Assembly (NCBI GenBank): GCA_964649725.1
Contig: CAZYTM010000001.1
Span: 62,001 to 126,000 of the forward strand
DNA length: 64,000 nt
Direction: 5' to 3'
Source of the DNA: CAZYTM01 sp964649725
GTDB lineage: Bacteria; Desulfobacterota; Desulfuromonadia; Geobacterales; Geobacteraceae
In this document: positions 16,338 to 25,659 of the stretch, piece after piece
Numbering within the stretch: the stretch's first letter is position 1
How the letters are laid out: each line of letters opens with the position of its first letter
Made by a program: the position numbers and the translations under genes
The notes under the pieces: generated by a model
What the model was told of the DNA's origin: nothing
Seen by the model: only the letters and a program-made list of their open reading frames with translations
Database searches by the model: none

Positions 16338-19300
16338 CTACTCCACCTCCGGAACATTGGCAACAGCCGGTTTATTCCCCTGCGGGTGATACTCTTTCCT
16401 GCCGAAAAGCCGCGACACCAGGACAAAGAAGAAGGGGATGAAGATCAGGTCGATGAAGGTGGCCGACAATAGCCCGCCGGTAACCGCGGTACCGATGGCG
16501 TTCTGGGCGGCAGCGCCTGCCCCCTTGGTAAGCGCCAGCGGCAGGGTGCCGAAGAAGAATGCCAACGAGGTCATGATAACCGGCCTGAGCCTGATCCGCA
16601 CGGCAGTCAGGGTCGCTTCGACCAGTTCATGCCCATCGTGCAGCTGGGCCTTGATGAACTGGATGATCAGGATGGCGTTCTTGGTGGAAAGCCCGATAGT
16701 GGTAAGCAGACCGATCTGCAGATAGATGTCGTTGGGGAACATCCGCAGCTCTACCGCGGTCACCGCCCCCACCAGACCGAGCGGCAGCATCAGCAGATTG
16801 ACGAAGGGGATAGTCCAGCTTTCATACAGCGCTGCCACAGCAAGGAAGACCACCAGCAGCGAGATGGCGTAGAGTGCCGGTGCCTGGGCGCCGGCATTCT
16901 TCTCCTCGTAGGAGAGTCCGGTCCATTCGTAGCCTATCCCCGGCGGCAACTGCGCTGCCATCTTCTCCACCTCATCCATCGCCTCGCCGGTGCTGATACC
17001 GGGCGCCGCCTGACCCAGAATCTCCACCGACGGTATACCGTTATAGCGCTCCAGACGTGGGGAGCCGTACTGCCAACGGGCCGTGGCAAAGGCGGAGAAC
17101 GGCACCATCTCCCCTTTTTTATTACTGACATACCAGCTGTTGATATCTTCCGGCAGCATCCGGTATTTGGCATCGGCCTGGAGAAAGACCTTCTTTACCC
17201 GGCCGTTCTGGATGAAGTCGTTGACGTAGGCGCTCCCCCAGGCGGTGGAGAGGACGTTGTTGATATCAGCCTGTGAAACCCCCAGGCTGCCGGCCCGCAC
17301 ATCGTCTATGTCCAGTTTGAACTGAGGGGAGTCATCCTGCCCGTTCGGCCTGACCGCGATCAGTTTCTTGTTTTTCATCGCCATACCCAGCAACTGATTA
17401 CGCGCCTCCATCAGCTTATCATGCCCCAGCCCGCCACGGTCCTGCAGCTGGAAGTCGAAACCGTTCGCCACCCCCAGTTCAAGCACTGCCGGGGGGGAGA
17501 AGGCGAAGGCCAGACCGTCACGGAACCTGGAGAATGCTCCCATGGCCCGACGAGCTATGGCTGCTGCCTTCAGGTCAGGGGTCTTGCGCTCCTTCCAGTC
17601 CTTGAGCCTGACAAATGCCAGCCCCATGTTCTGCCCCCGGCCGGCAAAGCTGAACCCGGCCACGCTGATCACCCCCTGCACGGTTTTGGACTCTTTTTCG
17701 AGAAAATGCTGTTCCATCTGGCGGATGACCTGGATGGTACGCTCCTGGGTAGCACCGGCCGGCAACTGGATCTGGCAGATGATGAACCCTTGGTCCTCAT
17801 CCGGCAGGAACGAGGTGGGGAGGTGCAGGAAGAAGTAGACCATGACGATGACAAAGGAGCCGTAGATTAGCAGGTAGCGCACCGGTTTGCCAAAGGAGCG
17901 GCCGACGATCCCTTCATACTTGGCCCGGCAGAATTCGAACCCCCTGTTAAAGTAGCGGAAGAACCAGACGAACCAGCCTGTCTCTCCGGAGTGGTGACCC
18001 TTCTCGATCGGTTTGAGGATAGTGGCACAGAGCGCCGGGGTGAGGATCATGGCGACCATCACCGAGAGGATCATGGCGGAGATGATGGTGATGGAGAACT
18101 GCCGGTAGATGATGCCGGTAGAGCCTGGGAAGAAGGCCATCGGCAGGAAGACTGCCGTCAGCACGGTGGCGATACCCCAGAGGGCGCTGGTGATCTGCCC
18201 CATCGATTTGATGGTAGCGTCATGGGGGGAGAGCCCCTCCTCGGACATGATCCGTTCCACGTTCTCGACAACGACGATGGCGTCGTCCACCAGCAGGCCG
18301 ATGACGATTACCAGGGCAAACATGGTCAGGGTGTTGATGGAGAAGCCGGCGGCGGCAAGCACCCCCATGGTGCCTAGGAGAACCACCGGCACCGCGATGG
18401 TCGGGATCAGGGTGGCGCGGATGTTCTGCAGGAAGAGGAACATGATGATGAAGACGAGGAAGACCGCTATGATCAGGGTATTTACCACCTCTTCGATGGA
18501 TATCTTGACGAAAGGGGTAGAGTCGTAGGGGTAGACTACCTTCATTCCTGCAGGGAAATACTTCTCCAGCTCTGCCATCTTGGCCTTGATCCGGTTCCCC
18601 GTCTCCAGGGCATTGGCTCCGGCAGCCAGGCGGATAGCCATGCCACCTAGCGGCTTGCCGTTGTAGTAGGACTGTATCTCGTAATTTTCGGTGCCGATCC
18701 TGCTCTCGGCCACATCCTTCAGTCTCACTGTGGAGCCGTCAGGATTGGTGCGCAGGATGATGGCATCGAACTGCTCCGTGCTCTGCAGCAGGGTGCGGGC
18801 CGTAATGGTGGCGTTCAACTGCTGCCCCTGGGGGGCCGGGGTGCCACCGAACTGTCCGGCCGAGACCTGGACGTTCTGCGCCTGGAGCGCAGAGATCACG
18901 TCGTTGGTGGTCAGGTGGAAATTGTTCAGCTTGGCCGGATTGAGCCAGATCCGCATGGCGTTCTGGGTGCCGAACAGCAGCAGTTCGCCCACCCCCTCCA
19001 GACGGCTGACGATGTCCTGGAGATTGGAGACCATATAGTCGGTCAGGGCGTTCCGGTCCATGGAACCATCTTCCGAGACCAGACCTACGATCAGCAGAAA
19101 GTTCCGGGTCGACTTGACTACCTGTATTCCCGAGCGCTGGACGATCTGGGGGAGAAGCGGCACAGCCAGCTGCAGCTTGTTCTGCACCTGCACCTGGGCG
19201 ATGTTCGGATCGGTGCCGGCCTTGAAGGTGAGGGTAATGCTCACTGCCCCGGCCGAGTCGCTGGTGGAGGACATGTATATCAGGTTATCGATACCGTTAA

Positions 19301-19505
19301 GCTTCTGCTCGATCACCTGGGTGACCGTATCCTGCACGGTCTGGGCCGACGCTCCCGGATAGACGGCGTTTATCGCTATCTGCGGTGGGGCTATCGGCGG
19401 GTACTGGGAGACCGGCAGCTTATCGATCGCCAGCAGACCAGTCAGCATGACCATGATGGCGATGACCCAGGCAAATATAGGTCTGTTTATGAAGAAACGG
19501 GGCAT
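16338..19505 (-). CDS. RND multidrug efflux permease (HAE-1/AcrB family)
   Basis: A 1055-aa protein, full length for AcrB-type pumps. AAGGAG precedes ATG 19505. The N-terminus MPRFFINRPIFAWVIAIMVM is typical of AcrB, with VVNTLIIAVFLVFIIMFLFLQ (TM2), the proton-relay motif GLLVDDAIVVVENVER with the paired Asp in TM4, and GLSTKNAILIIQFIK in TM10. Exports hydrophobic compounds from periplasm or inner membrane using the proton gradient. It sits between its periplasmic adaptor and its outer-membrane channel. Drug range cannot be read from sequence. Confidence 0.97.
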   Translation of the reverse strand: MPRFFINRPIFAWVIAIMVMLTGLLAIDKLPVSQYPPIAPPQIAINAVYPGASAQTVQDTVTQVIEQKLNGIDNLIYMSSTSDSAGAVSITLTFKAGTDPNIAQVQVQNKLQLAVPLLPQIVQRSGIQVVKSTRNFLLIVGLVSEDGSMDRNALTDYMVSNLQDIVSRLEGVGELLLFGTQNAMRIWLNPAKLNNFHLTTNDVISALQAQNVQVSAGQFGGTPAPQGQQLNATITARTLLQSTEQFDAIILRTNPDGSTVRLKDVAESRIGTENYEIQSYYNGKPLGGMAIRLAAGANALETGNRIKAKMAELEKYFPAGMKVVYPYDSTPFVKISIEEVVNTLIIAVFLVFIIMFLFLQNIRATLIPTIAVPVVLLGTMGVLAAAGFSINTLTMFALVIVIGLLVDDAIVVVENVERIMSEEGLSPHDATIKSMGQITSALWGIATVLTAVFLPMAFFPGSTGIIYRQFSITIISAMILSVMVAMILTPALCATILKPIEKGHHSGETGWFVWFFRYFNRGFEFCRAKYEGIVGRSFGKPVRYLLIYGSFVIVMVYFFLHLPTSFLPDEDQGFIICQIQLPAGATQERTIQVIRQMEQHFLEKESKTVQGVISVAGFSFAGRGQNMGLAFVRLKDWKERKTPDLKAAAIARRAMGAFSRFRDGLAFAFSPPAVLELGVANGFDFQLQDRGGLGHDKLMEARNQLLGMAMKNKKLIAVRPNGQDDSPQFKLDIDDVRAGSLGVSQADINNVLSTAWGSAYVNDFIQNGRVKKVFLQADAKYRMLPEDINSWYVSNKKGEMVPFSAFATARWQYGSPRLERYNGIPSVEILGQAAPGISTGEAMDEVEKMAAQLPPGIGYEWTGLSYEEKNAGAQAPALYAISLLVVFLAVAALYESWTIPFVNLLMLPLGLVGAVTAVELRMFPNDIYLQIGLLTTIGLSTKNAILIIQFIKAQLHDGHELVEATLTAVRIRLRPVIMTSLAFFFGTLPLALTKGAGAAAQNAIGTAVTGGLLSATFIDLIFIPFFFVLVSRLFGRKEYHPQGNKPAVANVPEVE

Positions 19506-19660
19506 AGGATAAGCTCCTTAAAAACCGGTTCACCACTTAAGACACCGAGACCTGGAGATTAACTGAGAAATAGCGAAATGCCGGCGAAAACATTATCAGG
19601 TCATGTCACTTTGTTATCCAGCTCAGTCTCTTCAATCTCTCCGTGGTGGGTTGTATTGGT

Positions 19661-20866
19661 TTATTTCTTTCCTGCCGGTGTTGCAGCAGGCGGTTGTGCC
19701 GCTGCGCCAGGTGGGGCCTCCGGCTTGGAGCCAAAGGGGACCGCCTTGACCGGAGTGCCGGGGCGTGCCTTCTGCAGCCCTTCCAGAATCACCCTATCTC
19801 CTGTCTTGAGCCCGTCGCTCACCAGCCAGCTGTCGCCGACAGTCCGGACGACCTTGATCGGACGGGGTTCCACCTTCTCCTCTGCGCCGACCACCATGAC
19901 CATGGCATCACCTTTGGCAGTACGGGTCACACCCCGTTGCGGGATGAGGATGGCGCTTTCATTCACCCCTTCTTCCAGGATAGCCCGCACAAACATCCCC
20001 GGGAGGAGCGTCTGTTTTGCATTGGGGAATACCGCCCGCAGGGTGACGGAGCCGGTACTCTGGTCTACCGTGACCTCGGAGAATTTGAGCACCCCTGGCA
20101 AGGGATAGCTGGAGCCATCCTCCAGAAGCAGTTTGACCTGCGCTGAACTGCTCTTCTTCAACACCCCGTTGGCAAGATTCTGCTTCAGCTTGAGCAGGTC
20201 TGCCATAGACTGGGTCACATCCACATACATGGAGTCAAGCTTCTGGATGGTTGCCAGTGCAGCCGACTGGTTGGCAGTCACCAGCGCTCCGTCGGTCACG
20301 GCCGAGCGGCCGATCCGGCCGGAGATGGGGGCGGTGATTTTTGTGTAGGCGAGGTTGATCCGGGCATTCTCCACCGCTGCCTTGGCCACATTCAACTCAG
20401 CTTCAGCCTGCTGCAACTGGGCAGAGGCGTTATCGTAGTCCTGCTGGCTGACCGCCTTGATCTTCACCAGTTCACGATAACGCTCCTCGGTCAGCTTAAG
20501 TGAACCGAGAGAGGCTTCCACCCTCGACTGGGAGGCCTTGGCGCTGTTAAAGGCGGCCTGATAGCTGGCCGGATCGATCTGGTAGAGCAGTTGCCCAGCC
20601 TTCACATCGCTCCCTTCGGTAAAGAGCCTTTTTGTTATGATGCCGCTCACCTGGGGGCGCACCTCGGCAATCAGTTGCGGGGCGGTGCGACCCGGCAGTT
20701 CAGTGGTAAGGGAGACCTTCTCCGGCTTGACCACTACGATACCCACTTCCGGGGGGCCGCTTGGCGGTGGCCCAGCCGGTTTCGACTTGCCGCAGCCGGC
20801 GAGCAGAAATCCGGCCATGAGTGTCCCGCTGATGACAACTAAAGTTCTTTGGGGAGTGCAATACAT
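19661..20866 (-). CDS. RND efflux periplasmic adaptor (AcrA-like membrane fusion lipoprotein)
   Basis: A 401-aa protein. GAGGTATCGC precedes ATG 20866. Signal and lipobox LLAGC at about residue 25, then a Pro-rich linker. The HlyD/AcrA pattern follows: LPGRTAPQLIAEVRPQVSGI, a lipoyl half-motif, a long alpha-hairpin (residues about 100-170), the second half AYTKITAPISGRIG, and the beta-barrel and membrane-proximal domains. It connects the RND pump to the outer-membrane channel. The C-terminus is Pro/Ala-rich. 155 bp separate it from the pump gene, without a terminator. Confidence 0.95.
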   Translation of the reverse strand: MYCTPQRTLVVISGTLMAGFLLAGCGKSKPAGPPPSGPPEVGIVVVKPEKVSLTTELPGRTAPQLIAEVRPQVSGIITKRLFTEGSDVKAGQLLYQIDPASYQAAFNSAKASQSRVEASLGSLKLTEERYRELVKIKAVSQQDYDNASAQLQQAEAELNVAKAAVENARINLAYTKITAPISGRIGRSAVTDGALVTANQSAALATIQKLDSMYVDVTQSMADLLKLKQNLANGVLKKSSSAQVKLLLEDGSSYPLPGVLKFSEVTVDQSTGSVTLRAVFPNAKQTLLPGMFVRAILEEGVNESAILIPQRGVTRTAKGDAMVMVVGAEEKVEPRPIKVVRTVGDSWLVSDGLKTGDRVILEGLQKARPGTPVKAVPFGSKPEAPPGAAAQPPAATPAGKK

Positions 20867-21050
20867 GCGATACCTCGATCTATTGGCGTTAATTTTTGTC
20901 CGGTTATCTTCCCTGCAGGGGATTGCCGCAATAACAACGATCCACCTGACCCAAAAGCTTATATTATCGGGGACTATCTATCCTCCCGGTAATTGTCCTT
21001 TCATCACCGTAAAGATAAATTTAACTTTTATAGTATAGCAGCAAATCACC

Positions 21051-21623
21051 CTATCGCTTTACCGCATCCCAGCAAGCCTCGACAGTGCGGGTGATAAGCG
21101 TTTGGTCAAGCACGATAAGCAGCAGGATATGATCCCGGCAGACATTGACCAGCGGCCCGAAAGTGAGTGCTTTCAGTACCGGCAACGGCAGCTCCTTGAT
21201 GATCCGCTGCTTTTGCCCCTCTTCGAACAACCTGGTGACGATATCCTTCTCTTTCCTCCCCAGAAGTTTGTCCCGCCGGCAAGCTGCCCCGAAAGGGGAG
21301 TTGTGAAACTGTTCGACAAAGCTGAATTCCATGGGGGAGCGGAGAAAGTAATTGACCAGCTGTTGGCAGATATGGAGAAAACGTTCGCGGATCGGCCTTA
21401 CCTCTGGACAGCCTGCCATGATAGCAGTCATTATCTCCTTCTCCAGGGAGTTGTAGGTCTCATGAATGAGAACCTCCTTGCTCTCGAAATAGCGGTAGAT
21501 AGTGCCGGCCGCTACCCCGGCCCGAGCGGCGATCATCGCCATCGGGGCACCATGGAAGCCATGTTCGGCAATCAGCTCCAGAGCAGCACGTACTATTTCA
21601 TCACGCTTGTCAGGCTTGGACAT
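21051..21623 (-). CDS. TetR/AcrR-family repressor of the efflux operon
   Basis: A 190-aa protein. ATG 21623 follows GAGGTGGCT. A longer frame starting with TTG at 21656 would run through the operator palindrome and is less likely. The N-terminal HTH is DEIVRAALELIAEHGFHGAP, then IAARAGVAAGTIYRYFESKE. The C-terminal domain is helical and ligand-type. It lies upstream of and in the same direction as the MFP-RND-OMF genes (184-bp gap to the adaptor), an arrangement typical of AcrR-like control. The palindrome at 21639-21654 is its probable operator. Confidence 0.93.
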   Translation of the reverse strand: MSKPDKRDEIVRAALELIAEHGFHGAPMAMIAARAGVAAGTIYRYFESKEVLIHETYNSLEKEIMTAIMAGCPEVRPIRERFLHICQQLVNYFLRSPMEFSFVEQFHNSPFGAACRRDKLLGRKEKDIVTRLFEEGQKQRIIKELPLPVLKALTFGPLVNVCRDHILLLIVLDQTLITRTVEACWDAVKR

Positions 21624-21638
21624 AGCCACCTCATGTGC

Positions 21639-21654
21639 GAATGAACGTTCATTC
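21639..21654. promoter_or_regulatory. 16-bp perfect palindrome, candidate operator of the efflux TetR
   Basis: GAATGAACGTTCATTC is perfectly self-complementary and lies 15 bp upstream of the tetR start codon. TGAACGTTCA-type palindromes are usual operators of AcrR/TetR proteins, so autoregulation and control of the downstream pump genes is the likely role. Confidence 0.8.
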
Positions 21655-21733
21655 AATATTTATCTTTTTAATTATTCCATGTCCAGCTTATTTTTATCAC
21701 TCCCACCCATGGAGGGGCCGATGGAATACAGTT

Positions 21734-21833
21734 GTCCACGAAATACACGAAAGCCACGAAAGAGACGGAAAAGTTCATCTGGTTTTATTCCGGGATGAAT
21801 GCATTTTTCTTGTATTTCGTGTATTTCGTGGAC
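21734..21833. repeat. Inverted repeat of the ACGAAATACACGAAA type
   Basis: GTCCACGAAATACACGAAA (21734-21752) recurs perfectly inverted at 21815-21833, 62 bp apart. The core also repeats in tandem (CGTGTATTTCGTG). Repeats of this wording occur between genes in many bacterial genomes, though I cannot assign a mechanism. The short reading frames through it are not convincing genes. The 592 bp from 21834 to 22425 otherwise hold only the 23-bp inverted repeat element and a stretch of degenerate sequence. Confidence 0.7.
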
Positions 21834-22305
21834 CGAATGACTTTGATCGAACGGGAAGTGGAAGCGGTTATGCGGATGTTGCTAGGGAGGACTTGAGATG
21901 ATGTGCCAGGGGTGCTTCATAGTAGCAGAAAATCTGTAGATCTGGTCTTGTGCCACCAGAGACTTATCTGCGCGTATTGGAAATAACGTACATAACTTGC
22001 CAACGTCCCCACCTCTATCCTTGACAAAACCACCACTAAATCGTAAATTCCATTAACGTTTTTTACTTTTGAACTGAGCTTCTCTTGGCAGCAGGCCGTT
22101 TGGCCGCTCCGGAAAGGATGCCAGGGATGGGGTTATACAGGTTATTATCGAGCCGCTTTTGACGGAAAGACCGTCGGGCGGCTTGTTACGTTTTGTCTGG
22201 TTTTGGAGGAAAAGAGCTGAAAGTAGCAGGCATCCTGAATAAGATACCATGACATCCTATAGAAGATACTACTATCCTATATGAGATGCCATGAGCATGA
22301 GAGAA

Positions 22306-22384
22306 GGGTCAGCCCTTGACACGAGACATCATCATTAAATCATTAAGTTATGAGCACCAATTGTCTCGTGTCAAGGGCTGACCC
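22306..22384. repeat. 23-bp perfect inverted repeat (REP-like element)
   Basis: A 23-bp arm at 22306-22328 (begins GGGTCAGCCCTTGACACGAG) is repeated perfectly inverted at 22362-22384, around a 33-nt AT-rich loop. Sequences of the GGGGTCAGCCCTTGAC kind resemble bacterial interspersed palindromes of the REP type. A degenerate relative lies on the other side of the next gene at 23403-23466, so the two flank an AT-rich gene. Confidence 0.75.
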
Positions 22385-22425
22385 CTTATATGTTCTTTGT
22401 GACGTTGGGTCAAAAGGAAAAAATA

Positions 22426-23367
22426 ATGAAATCGATACTGACAGCTGCATTGATTCTAGTCTCGACTATTTCGGCTTCTGCAAATGATTCTGCAGTGGAG
22501 ACTTCGGCTGGGGGTTTGAGGCTTCGCAAAGAGCATAGTGTGCTGATGAAAAAGGAACGACTGTCTATTTCAAGATCGCTTGTGCAAGTTGAGTATGAAT
22601 TCCGAAATACCACTAACGAGTCTGTCGTTAGTGAAGTGGCGTTTCCAATACCGCCTTTTAAATATGTTTTCGATGATATGGGACGGGATTTTGCTGATTT
22701 TAAGGCATGGATAGACGGCAAACCCGTAAATGTGGAAAAAGAGGTTCGCGCCATTGTAAATAAACGCGACGTAACTGATGATCTCCGTAGAGCCGGGATA
22801 AAAATAGAGACATTCGGTGATTATGATCCAAGTACTGAAACCGACCAATTTAAAGTACTAAAACCGGATATTCGTAAAAAGCTCGTGAGCCTAGGCATTG
22901 TAAAAGAGCATAAAGATAAGAAAGGAAAGGTGGTGGATCACTCGCCCTTATGGGAAGTAAGTATCAAGTATCACTGGCAACAGGAATTCCCCCCTCAAAC
23001 TATTGTAAGAGTTAAACACGAATATGAACCAGTGTCAGGTTATGGCGGATCAGATGTTAAGACCTTCAAAAAGTACTTTAAGGACACCTGTATCGATCAA
23101 AAAAATTACTCTGAGTTAAAGCGACGAGAAGCAGACAACTACTTCAATATAAGTTGGGTGAGTTACATCTTAACAACTGCAAATACTTGGCAAACCCCTC
23201 TAGAAGACTTTGAACTAATAGTTGACGGCAAAAAAGGTGATCTCATTTCGTTCTGCTGGGATGGCCCTGTCGAAAAGGTAGGGCCAGAAAAATTCAGAGC
23301 ACAAGTAAAAAACTTTATCCCGAAAAAAGAATTGAAGATTTTCTTCTATAGTTCGTTCCCCAAGTGA
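22426..23367 (+). CDS. DUF4424-like secreted protein, AT-rich
   Basis: A 313-aa protein. ATG 22426 follows AAAAGGAAAAAATA; the reading frame is open from 22390 but the signal peptide MKSILTAALILVSTISASA starts here. The mature part begins NDSAVETSAGGLRLRKEHSV and continues with VEYEFRNTTNESV and VAFPIPPF, the pattern of the DUF4424 family. Function unknown in this family. Base composition is clearly AT-richer than the neighbours, and related repeats flank it on both sides, which suggests acquisition by transfer. Confidence 0.8.
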   Translation: MKSILTAALILVSTISASANDSAVETSAGGLRLRKEHSVLMKKERLSISRSLVQVEYEFRNTTNESVVSEVAFPIPPFKYVFDDMGRDFADFKAWIDGKPVNVEKEVRAIVNKRDVTDDLRRAGIKIETFGDYDPSTETDQFKVLKPDIRKKLVSLGIVKEHKDKKGKVVDHSPLWEVSIKYHWQQEFPPQTIVRVKHEYEPVSGYGGSDVKTFKKYFKDTCIDQKNYSELKRREADNYFNISWVSYILTTANTWQTPLEDFELIVDGKKGDLISFCWDGPVEKVGPEKFRAQVKNFIPKKELKIFFYSSFPK

Positions 23368-23402
23368 CAAGGCGAGACCCAACTAGCGCCAAGAGCAAGA
23401 CG

Positions 23403-23466
23403 GAGGGGCCAGCCCCTCATTATTAACAGTTATCCATTAGTGAAGAGTGAGCAACTGACCCCTATG
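23403..23466. repeat. Degenerate REP-like element downstream of the DUF4424 gene
   Basis: GAGGGGC and GCCCCTC (23403-23418) form a 7-bp palindrome around CA. About 40 bp on, CTGACCCCTAT repeats the outer end of the 22306-22384 element (CTGACCCCTTAT at 22378) in the same orientation. It looks like a decayed copy of the same repeat. Confidence 0.5.
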
Positions 23467-23519
23467 GCTACCTAATGTCAATGAAGTAGGTGAAACGAGA
23501 TACTGAAATGGAGGGTAAC

Positions 23520-24062
23520 ATGAAGAGAATCATCCTGTTGTGTGTAGTTTTATGTCTAAGTCTGGCTGCGGCCGCCAATGCTGCGCTAACGGGGAGTTTA
23601 GGAGGGACGCCCTTCAAACCGACCGAAATCAGAATGTGTAAAGCTGATGAGATAACCAGCGAGGCGGGCGTGACCGTAGACCTCTACCGACTCGATTTCT
23701 GGGGTATGGAAGGCACTGCCATCCGGCAGATCGCCGACATTACGATTGCGGTCCCGAAAGGGAATCTGCCGGATGGCCGAACTTTCCGCAGCTCTGAAAA
23801 TACCGAAACAGAGAAACAGCCAGCCGCCGCTAAAGGGGTGCCTGAGGTGCAAAATTGGAGTTTGGTGGATCGGAACACCGGGTTCACAAACCCTGACAGA
23901 CCGGCGAACATTAAACTGGAGCTTGGGAAAAGGAAAGATGAGACCATCTCCGGCAAGATCAACCTGTCGCTGACACCTGGGCCCAATGACGAGGAGGGGA
24001 TGAAACCGTCTACACTGACCGGAGATTTTAAAGCAGATATCCGAGAATGCGCAGGGATGTAG
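23520..24062 (+). CDS. Secreted protein of unknown function
   Basis: A 180-aa protein. ATG 23520 follows GGAGGG; the ATG at 23490 is less likely. Signal peptide MKRIILLCVVLCLSLAAAANA, then a mature part beginning ALTGSLGGTPFKPTEIRMC and ending DFKADIRECAGM, with one Cys near each end that could form a disulfide. I do not recognise the family. It sits between the repeat-rich region and the gcv operon terminator, reading towards the latter. Confidence 0.7.
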   Translation: MKRIILLCVVLCLSLAAAANAALTGSLGGTPFKPTEIRMCKADEITSEAGVTVDLYRLDFWGMEGTAIRQIADITIAVPKGNLPDGRTFRSSENTETEKQPAAAKGVPEVQNWSLVDRNTGFTNPDRPANIKLELGKRKDETISGKINLSLTPGPNDEEGMKPSTLTGDFKADIRECAGM

Positions 24063-24164
24063 AGCTCGGGGGCAAAGTGGACTACGATAAGTTTATGAAT
24101 AATCTGAGACGGTTCTTGATTTAATCAACTATTCCCGACCATTTCAGAACAATTTCACTAGAAC

Positions 24165-24195
24165 AAAAAGGGCCGTGCAACAACTGCACGGCCCT
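24165..24195 (-). terminator. Terminator of the glycine cleavage operon
   Basis: AGGGCCGTGCA (24169-24179) pairs with TGCACGGCCCT (24185-24195) around a 5-nt loop. On the minus strand it is followed by TTTTTG. This gives a strong rho-independent terminator 28 bp after the gcvPB stop. Confidence 0.9.
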
Positions 24196-24222
24196 CTCCT
24201 TGTCATACGTAATTCCCGCCCG

Positions 24223-25659
24223 TTACAGCAAACAGACATTCTGCTCCCTGGCCGCCTTGGTCTCGTCGAGCCTGGAGATCGGCATGGTGACCGGTGCGTT
24301 GCGGAGCAGCTCCGGTTCCTTCTCCGCCATCTCGGCCGCCTCTTTCATCACCGCGATGAAAGCATCCAGCGTCGCCTTGCTCTCGGTCTCGGTCGGCTCG
24401 ATCATGATCGCCTCCTTGACGATGAGGGGGAAGTAGACGGTCGGTGGATGGAAGCCGCGGTCGATAAGATACTTGGCGATGTCTATGGCATGCACGTCCA
24501 GTTTCGCCTGCCGGCTGGCAGAGAAGACACACTCGTGCATGCAGGTTGTATCATAAGGCAGGTCATAGTACCCCTTCAGCTGGCTCATGACATAGTTGGC
24601 ATTGAGTACCGCCTGCTCGCTCACCTGGATCAGCCCCTCCCGGCCGAGCATCACCATATAGGCATAGGCCTTGGCCATGACGCCGAAGTTGCCGAAGAAG
24701 TTGGCGGTACGGCCGATACTCTGGGGGTTGTCCAGTTCCAGGCGGAAACCATCAGCATTCTGCACCACCCGTGGCATCGGCAGGAACGGCACCAACGACT
24801 CCACCACCCCGACCGGCCCGGAGCCTGGACCGCCGCCACCGTGGGGGGTGCCGAAGGTCTTGTGCAGATTGACATGGATGACGTCGAAACCGACATCACC
24901 GGGGCGGACCTTGCCGAGGATGGCATTCAGGTTGGCGCCGTCGTAGTACATCAGGGCGTCGTGGCTGTGGGCGATATCGGCGATCTCCTTGATGTGCGGG
25001 TTGAAGAGGCCGACCGTGTTCGGGCAGGTCATCATCACCGCTGCCACCTCATCGGTCATCGCCTGGCGGAACAGTTCGATGTCCATGTCGCCGTACGGGG
25101 CGCTCGGCACGGTGATGATCTCGTAACCGACCATGGCGGCCGAAGCAGGGTTGGTACCGTGGGACGAGTCAGGGACCACCACATACTTCTTCTTGTTCCC
25201 TTTGGCCCTGTGATAGGCAGCGATCAGCATGATGCCGGTCATCTCCCCATGGGCACCGGCCAGCGGCTGTGTGGTCACCTCGGCCATGCCGGTCACCTCT
25301 GCCAGCATCCCGGCCAGGCCGTGCAGCATCGCCAGCGAACCCTGGCAGAGCTGTTCGCCGCCGGGGAGGAGCGCCAGCATCGGGTGGAACGGATTGAAGA
25401 GCGCCGCAGAATTCTCCAGTACCTTGGCGTTATACTTCATGGTGCAGGAGCCGAGCGGATAGAAATTGGTGTCTACGGAGAAGTTGCGCCGCGACAGATT
25501 GGTAAAATGGCGCACCGCTTCCAGTTCGCCTACTTCGGGGAGCCCGGCAGGAGCAGCCCTGAGCAGGCTGGCCGGCAATTCGGTTGCCCGCGGCACGTCA
25601 GAGGCAGGTAGTTTCAGACCGAGGCGGCCGGCAGTAGACTGTTCATAGATCAGTTTCAT
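24223..25659 (-). CDS. gcvPB: Glycine dehydrogenase (decarboxylating) subunit 2
   Basis: A 478-aa protein, normal for the PLP-carrying half of the split P protein. The PLP-lysine motif VNLHKTFGTPHGGGGPGSGP is intact, and the N-terminus carries YPLGSCTMKYNAKV. With GcvPA it decarboxylates glycine and passes the aminomethyl group to lipoyl-GcvH. Its start overlaps the gcvPA stop by 4 bp (translational coupling). Last gene of gcvT-H-PA-PB. Confidence 0.98.
   Translation of the reverse strand: MKLIYEQSTAGRLGLKLPASDVPRATELPASLLRAAPAGLPEVGELEAVRHFTNLSRRNFSVDTNFYPLGSCTMKYNAKVLENSAALFNPFHPMLALLPGGEQLCQGSLAMLHGLAGMLAEVTGMAEVTTQPLAGAHGEMTGIMLIAAYHRAKGNKKKYVVVPDSSHGTNPASAAMVGYEIITVPSAPYGDMDIELFRQAMTDEVAAVMMTCPNTVGLFNPHIKEIADIAHSHDALMYYDGANLNAILGKVRPGDVGFDVIHVNLHKTFGTPHGGGGPGSGPVGVVESLVPFLPMPRVVQNADGFRLELDNPQSIGRTANFFGNFGVMAKAYAYMVMLGREGLIQVSEQAVLNANYVMSQLKGYYDLPYDTTCMHECVFSASRQAKLDVHAIDIAKYLIDRGFHPPTVYFPLIVKEAIMIEPTETESKATLDAFIAVMKEAAEMAEKEPELLRNAPVTMPISRLDETKAAREQNVCLL

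Noticed and set aside
22053..22250. 65-codon minus-strand ORF between repeat elements
   Set aside because: No ribosome site; region looks degenerate.
24175..25611. Long plus-strand ORF (478 codons) opposite gcvPB
   Set aside because: Antisense shadow of a certain gene; His/Arg/Gly-rich and without ribosome site or family motifs.
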